A stretch of 44,424 nt of DNA from NCBI GenBank assembly GCA_012838125.1, contig DUPW01000021.1, forward strand, positions 1-44,424, given 5' to 3'. Positions 42,244 through 44,424 of this stretch are shown one piece after another. The DNA is from Papillibacter sp. GTDB lineage: Bacteria; Bacillota; Clostridia; Oscillospirales; Oscillospiraceae. Position numbers and translations under genes: made by a program. Below the pieces are notes generated by a model. The model was not told the origin of the DNA, did no database searches, and saw only the letters and a list, made by a program, of their open reading frames with translations. Every line of letters begins with the position of its first letter. Positions within the stretch are counted from its first letter, which is position 1.

Positions 42244-42304
42244 CTTGTTGTCTCCTATTCTGAACCAAGATTCAATTATGCAATATTCTGATGTACTTTT
42301 CGAT

Positions 42305-42332
42305 TTTGTATGCGTTCCGTCACTGATTTCGC
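42305..42332 (-). promoter_or_regulatory. Possible sigma-E-like promoter for the 62-residue ORF
   Basis: On the minus strand CATACAAA (42312-42305) matches seven of eight positions of the sigma-E -10. GCGAAAT (42332-42326) at 13 nt matches five of seven -35 positions. Weak, but consistent with mother-cell expression of element genes. Confidence 0.3.
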
Positions 42333-42419
42333 CGCAAAATCGTGCAAGTTTGAGCAAAGAGACATTTCACAATTGTGGTTTTTGCCGCTGTGAACGGACA
42401 GGCCGTATTGTGGGCGCAA

Positions 42420-42455
42420 CCAAAGCCCCAACGCCGTCTGACGCCGCCTTTGGGG
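42420..42455 (-). terminator. Weak terminator-like hairpin after the recombinase
   Basis: GCCCCAA and TTGGGGC arms flank an inner region that can also pair (CGTC/GACG). Reading leftward the tail is tttggttg, a poor T tract. It separates the recombinase from the 62-residue ORF. The 42244-42419 stretch otherwise holds only the leader of that ORF. Confidence 0.4.
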
Positions 42456-42459
42456 CGTA

Positions 42460-43599
42460 TTAAGTCAGCTCCTCCCCTTTCTTTCTGGCGGTGCGCTCCC
42501 CTATCCCCTGCAAAAGGGATGGAGGCGTGGTCTTAAATGCGTCATTCAGGGCCTTTCGCACCGCCTCAGAGAGCTCCTTTTCACTCAGACTGCGCCGTTG
42601 AGAGCAAGCGCAAGGGGCGTACCACCGCCGGTACGGCTGGCCTGCGGCGTTTTTCCGTGTCCGGGCGAAGAAGGCGGCGCCGCAGGTTTCGCACGTGATT
42701 TTGCCGGACAGTGCGTAACGGCTGCCGTGCCCACCCTCCCCGTTTCGATTCGTACTGCGCCGGGCCAGTTCCGCCTGAACCGCCTCCCAGACGGCCCGCG
42801 GGATAATGGCCTCGTGGTGGTCCCGCAGGATAACGAAGGGGACTTCGCCTTTGTTGCGCCGCTTTTTATGGGTGAGGAAATCGGGTGTGTATGTTTTACG
42901 CTGGATGAGGTCGCCGCAGTATTTTTCGTTTTTGAGGATTTTTAAGACCGTCGCCCCGGACCACGACGCCCCGCCGGTGTATGTGGGCACCCCCTGCTCC
43001 GTGAGGACCCGGGCAATGGCCCGCACCCCCATGCGCTCGTTTAAGAACATCTCGTAAATTCGGCGCACAAGGGCCGCGCCCTCTTGGTTTACTGTCATGG
43101 CACCATCCTCGACGTCGTAACCTAACAGGCTCCTGCCGAACACGACGCCTTTTTCCATCTGCCGCAGCTGGCCCCACCGCACGCGCTCGCTGGTCCTGCG
43201 ACTCTCCTCCTGCGCCACCGCCGCCATGATGCCAAGGCGCAGTTCTGCGTCACCGTCTACGGTGGAGATGCCGTCGCTTAAGAAAATGACCCCCACGCCC
43301 CAGCGCCGCAGAAGCCGGGTGTAATGCACCGCGTCCAGCAGGTTGCGGGAAAAGCGGCTCACCTCTTTCGTAATGACAAGGTCAAACAGGCCCCGCCGCG
43401 CGTCCTCCATCATGCGCAGAAACCCGTCCCGCTTTTCCGTCTGGGTGCCGGTGATGCCCTCGTCGGCGTAGATGGCGTAAAGCGTCCACCCTTCCCGCAT
43501 GCGGATGTACTGGTCAAAATAGGCTTTCTGATTTTCAAAGGAGCCGGCTTGATCAGGTGTATCCGTGGACACGCGGCAGTAGGCAGCAACCCGCGTCAT
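42460..43599 (-). CDS. Large serine recombinase of the cotJC element
   Basis: The 379-residue protein has a resolvase catalytic domain (about 2-145) with nucleophile S11 in YCRVSTD, the TKEVSRFSRN and AVAQEESRRTSERVRWG motifs, a recombinase domain (about 155-270; GVRAIARVLTEQGVPTYTG, ILKNEKYCGDLIQRKTYTPD in segments) and a zinc-ribbon with C303-x2-C306 and C330-x-C332. It is shorter than most large serine recombinases (usually over 450 residues) and lacks an obvious long coiled coil. It starts inside the end of the 49-residue ORF (ATGA) and lies 226 bp from the right junction, as integrases usually do. Confidence 0.93.
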   Translation of the reverse strand: MTRVAAYCRVSTDTPDQAGSFENQKAYFDQYIRMREGWTLYAIYADEGITGTQTEKRDGFLRMMEDARRGLFDLVITKEVSRFSRNLLDAVHYTRLLRRWGVGVIFLSDGISTVDGDAELRLGIMAAVAQEESRRTSERVRWGQLRQMEKGVVFGRSLLGYDVEDGAMTVNQEGAALVRRIYEMFLNERMGVRAIARVLTEQGVPTYTGGASWSGATVLKILKNEKYCGDLIQRKTYTPDFLTHKKRRNKGEVPFVILRDHHEAIIPRAVWEAVQAELARRSTNRNGEGGHGSRYALSGKITCETCGAAFFARTRKNAAGQPYRRWYAPCACSQRRSLSEKELSEAVRKALNDAFKTTPPSLLQGIGERTARKKGEELT

Positions 43600-43745
43600 C
43601 GTTTCCCGAGCACGCGCCGCAGCGCAGTAAGATACCGGTCGTACCGCAGTGCGCCGCGGCGGTACAGCTCGTAAAGGGCCGCCGCCATGGCGTAGCGGCG
43701 GACGTTTTCCATCCTCTTTTCGTCTTTAACCACCGAAATAACCAT
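43596..43745 (-). CDS. 49-residue ORF coupled to the recombinase
   Basis: The ORF starts at ATG 43745 behind GGGAGGTG and ends in TGA that overlaps the recombinase ATG. The product is basic and helical (VRRYAMAAALYELYRRGALR, then YLTALRRVL), resembling the short SHOCT-like ORFs found before clostridial serine recombinases. Tight coupling and size make it a candidate recombination directionality factor, as with SprB for SprA in Bacillus, but this is inference. Confidence 0.75.
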   Translation of the reverse strand: MVISVVKDEKRMENVRRYAMAAALYELYRRGALRYDRYLTALRRVLGKR

Positions 43746-43765
43746 CGGAGCACCTCCCTACTGGA

Positions 43766-43794
43766 TGTGTATGAGGCACCCAGGGCCTTTTTGC
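43766..43794 (-). promoter_or_regulatory. Sigma-E-like promoter of the recombinase operon
   Basis: On the minus strand GCAAAAA (43794-43788) matches six of seven positions of the sigma-E -35 (KMATAWW). After exactly 14 nt, CATACACA (43773-43766) matches seven of eight positions of the -10 (CATACAMT). Transcription would begin just before the GGGAGGTG ribosome site of the 49-residue ORF. This would confine the recombinase to the mother cell. Confidence 0.6.
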
Positions 43795-43804
43795 CTGTCC
43801 ACTG

Positions 43805-44239
43805 GTGAAAATGCTTAACGATACAGGTACCGAGGAACTCAGCCACCTTGAAATCGTGGGTTCCATTGTCCACCAGCTTACCAGAAAGATGACGATAGAA
43901 GAGGTCAAAGCCGCCGGTTTGGAACCTTATTTCGTGGACCATACGGCGGGTGTGTATCCGCAGTTTGCGTCAGGCACCCCCTGGACCGCCGCCACGATTC
44001 AGTCCTCCGGCGACCTCATCGCCGACCTGACGGAAAACCTCGCCGCCGAACAGAAGGCGCGCAAGACCTACGATAACATTCTCCGCATGTCCGACGACCC
44101 GGACGTCAACAACGTCATCCGCTTCCTGCGGGAGAGGGAAATCGTGCACTATCAGCGTTTCGGCGAAGGCCTGAGGCTGGCTCAGGAGCGCCTGAACCAG
44201 AAGAACATATACGCCATCAACCCCAGCTTTGATCGCTAA
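43805..44239 (+). CDS. cotJC: cotJC 3' part (interrupted spore-coat Mn catalase)
   Basis: From 43832 the 135 codons complete CotJC: EELSHLEIVGSIVHQL, HTAGVYPQFASGTPWTAA, AAEQKARKTYDNIL and EREIVHYQRFGEGL. Numbered in the rebuilt 198-residue protein, the predicted Mn ligands are E65, H68, E136 and H169, with the spacings seen in manganese catalases (3 and 33). The open frame extends left to GTG 43805 inside the element, but there is no ribosome site, so this part is unlikely to be made before excision. A strong terminator follows. Confidence 0.92.
   Translation: MKMLNDTGTEELSHLEIVGSIVHQLTRKMTIEEVKAAGLEPYFVDHTAGVYPQFASGTPWTAATIQSSGDLIADLTENLAAEQKARKTYDNILRMSDDPDVNNVIRFLREREIVHYQRFGEGLRLAQERLNQKNIYAINPSFDR
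43813..43830 (+). repeat. Right attachment-site core of the cotJC element
   Basis: GCTTAACGATACAGGTAC is the 14/18 partner of the left site. AGGTAC is at 43825-43830, and CotJC similarity begins with the next codon (Glu-Glu-Leu-Ser-His). Confidence 0.8.
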
Positions 44240-44273
44240 CAGAAGTACATCCGTACATCCGTTACAGAAAAAC

Positions 44274-44304
44274 GGCGGCCCGTCCATCGGGCCGCCTGCC
44301 TTTT
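44274..44304 (+). terminator. Terminator of the cotJ operon
   Basis: GGCGGCCCG (44274-44282) pairs perfectly with CGGGCCGCC (44288-44296) across a 5-nt loop, followed by tgcctttt. Confidence 0.8.
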
Positions 44305-44326
44305 CCCCAATTCTGAGTAAATAACC

Positions 44327-44355
44327 TGTACGAAATGAGCAAGCTGTATTATAAT
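44327..44355 (+). promoter_or_regulatory. Promoter for a gene beyond the right edge
   Basis: A perfect TATAAT (44350-44355) is preceded at 17 nt by TGTACG, a weak -35. The strand is inferred because ATTATAAT also reads as -10 on the minus strand. Confidence 0.4.
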
Positions 44356-44382
44356 CCCTTTTTCGACAGTTGGAAATAAACA

Positions 44383-44423
44383 AAGAGGTGCAAAGCCTGA
44401 TAAACCAATGGTTTTCACCTCTT
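44383..44423 (+). promoter_or_regulatory. Leader hairpin cut by the right edge
   Basis: AAGAGGTG (44383-44390) can pair with CACCTCTT (44416-44423), with an inner AAACC/GGTTT stem (44402-44406 with 44410-44414). It begins about 20 nt after the predicted start of transcription, so it may be the start of a structured leader. Confidence 0.35.
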
Positions 44424-44424
44424 A

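Larger units (their letters stand above)
40492..43830. mobile_element. Skin-like intervening element in cotJC (3,333 bp excised unit)
   Basis: The interval is bounded by AGGTAC repeats and interrupts cotJC. It holds, from left to right, a pyrimidine-nucleoside phosphorylase, a TTG-started 62-residue ORF, a serine recombinase and a 49-residue ORF, all on the minus strand, with the recombinase operon next to the right junction. Removal of 3,333 bp regenerates CotJC without any lost or added codon. In known systems (skin in sigK, SP-beta in spsM) a serine recombinase made in the mother cell excises such elements during sporulation. Function here is inferred; intact recombinase and clean junctions argue against a dead insertion. 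Confidence 0.85.

Noticed and set aside
43811..44239. Independent short manganese-catalase gene starting at ATG 43811 or GTG 43805
   Set aside because: No ribosome site, the first codons belong to the insertion, and ligand E35 would be missing; it is better explained as the 3' part of the interrupted cotJC.
40310..44239. cotJC as an ordinary pseudogene broken by a random insertion
   Set aside because: Both halves are undamaged, the junction repeats restore the frame exactly, the recombinase has its catalytic motifs, and a sigma-E-like promoter precedes it. It remains the main alternative until excision is observed.

Overview
The window is a dense, GC-rich stretch of a spore-forming member of class Clostridia. 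The lineage is inferred from the IspH-ribosomal protein S1 fusion, the whole MEP-pathway block, a RemA-gmk-rpoZ-priA-def-fmt-rsmB-rlmN-prpC-prkC-rsgA housekeeping run, and many sporulation genes (gerW/ytfJ, a SPOCS-LysM protein, spoVM, cwlD, cotJ). I cannot name the genus. No tRNA, rRNA or CRISPR array is visible.

Layout. 1-4437 (+): engB (cut by the left edge), a site-2 protease, scpA-scpB, a DUF2953 protein, gerW and an RsuA/RluB pseudouridine synthase. 4434-9981 (+): an RpiR-type regulator with its own promoter and candidate operator, a flavoprotein, cmk, plsC and the ispH-S1 fusion. 10203-12085 (+): carD-ispD-ispF. 12307-13682 (+): a DUF3343 protein and a cysteine desulfurase. 13741-17585 (+): cdaA-cdaR (c-di-AMP synthesis), a DUF5685 protein and a J-domain protein. 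17589-29819 (+): a long collinear run from a small membrane protein through yicC, remA, gmk, rpoZ, priA, def, fmt, rsmB, rlmN, prpC, prkC and rsgA. 29887-31758 (+): a 48-residue membrane miniprotein, a 28-residue SpoVM homologue and a SPOCS-LysM spore protein. 31959-38453 (-): a Xer-type recombinase, an approximately 0.8 kb non-coding island with two large perfect inverted repeats, tandem phosphodiester-glycosidase paralogues and radA, with a small Cys-rich ORF on + at 36879. 38422-39186 (-): cwlD. 39359-44239: the cotJ spore-coat locus.

The main result is at the cotJ locus. CotJA and CotJB are fused in one protein behind an Asn/Pro repeat domain. The next gene, cotJC (a manganese-catalase-like coat protein), is split in two. 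Its first 63 codons end at 40498, and the rest resumes at 43831 after a 3,333-bp insertion bounded by AGGTAC direct repeats inside a 14/18-identical 18-mer. Crossover in the repeat restores an uninterrupted 198-residue CotJC whose five predicted Mn ligands (E35 | E65, H68, E136, H169) have the family spacing; the insertion separates the first ligand from the other four. The insertion carries a serine recombinase, a 49-residue ORF overlapping it by 4 bp, a sigma-E-like mother-cell promoter in front of both, a TTG-started 62-residue ORF, and a pyrimidine-nucleoside phosphorylase as cargo. This is the architecture of a skin-like element that is excised in the mother cell during sporulation to rebuild a coat gene. 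That interpretation is inference, but the junction and frame are read directly from the sequence.

Limits: all functions come from reading motifs by eye. Promoter calls are pattern matches. No search, alignment or folding program was run.
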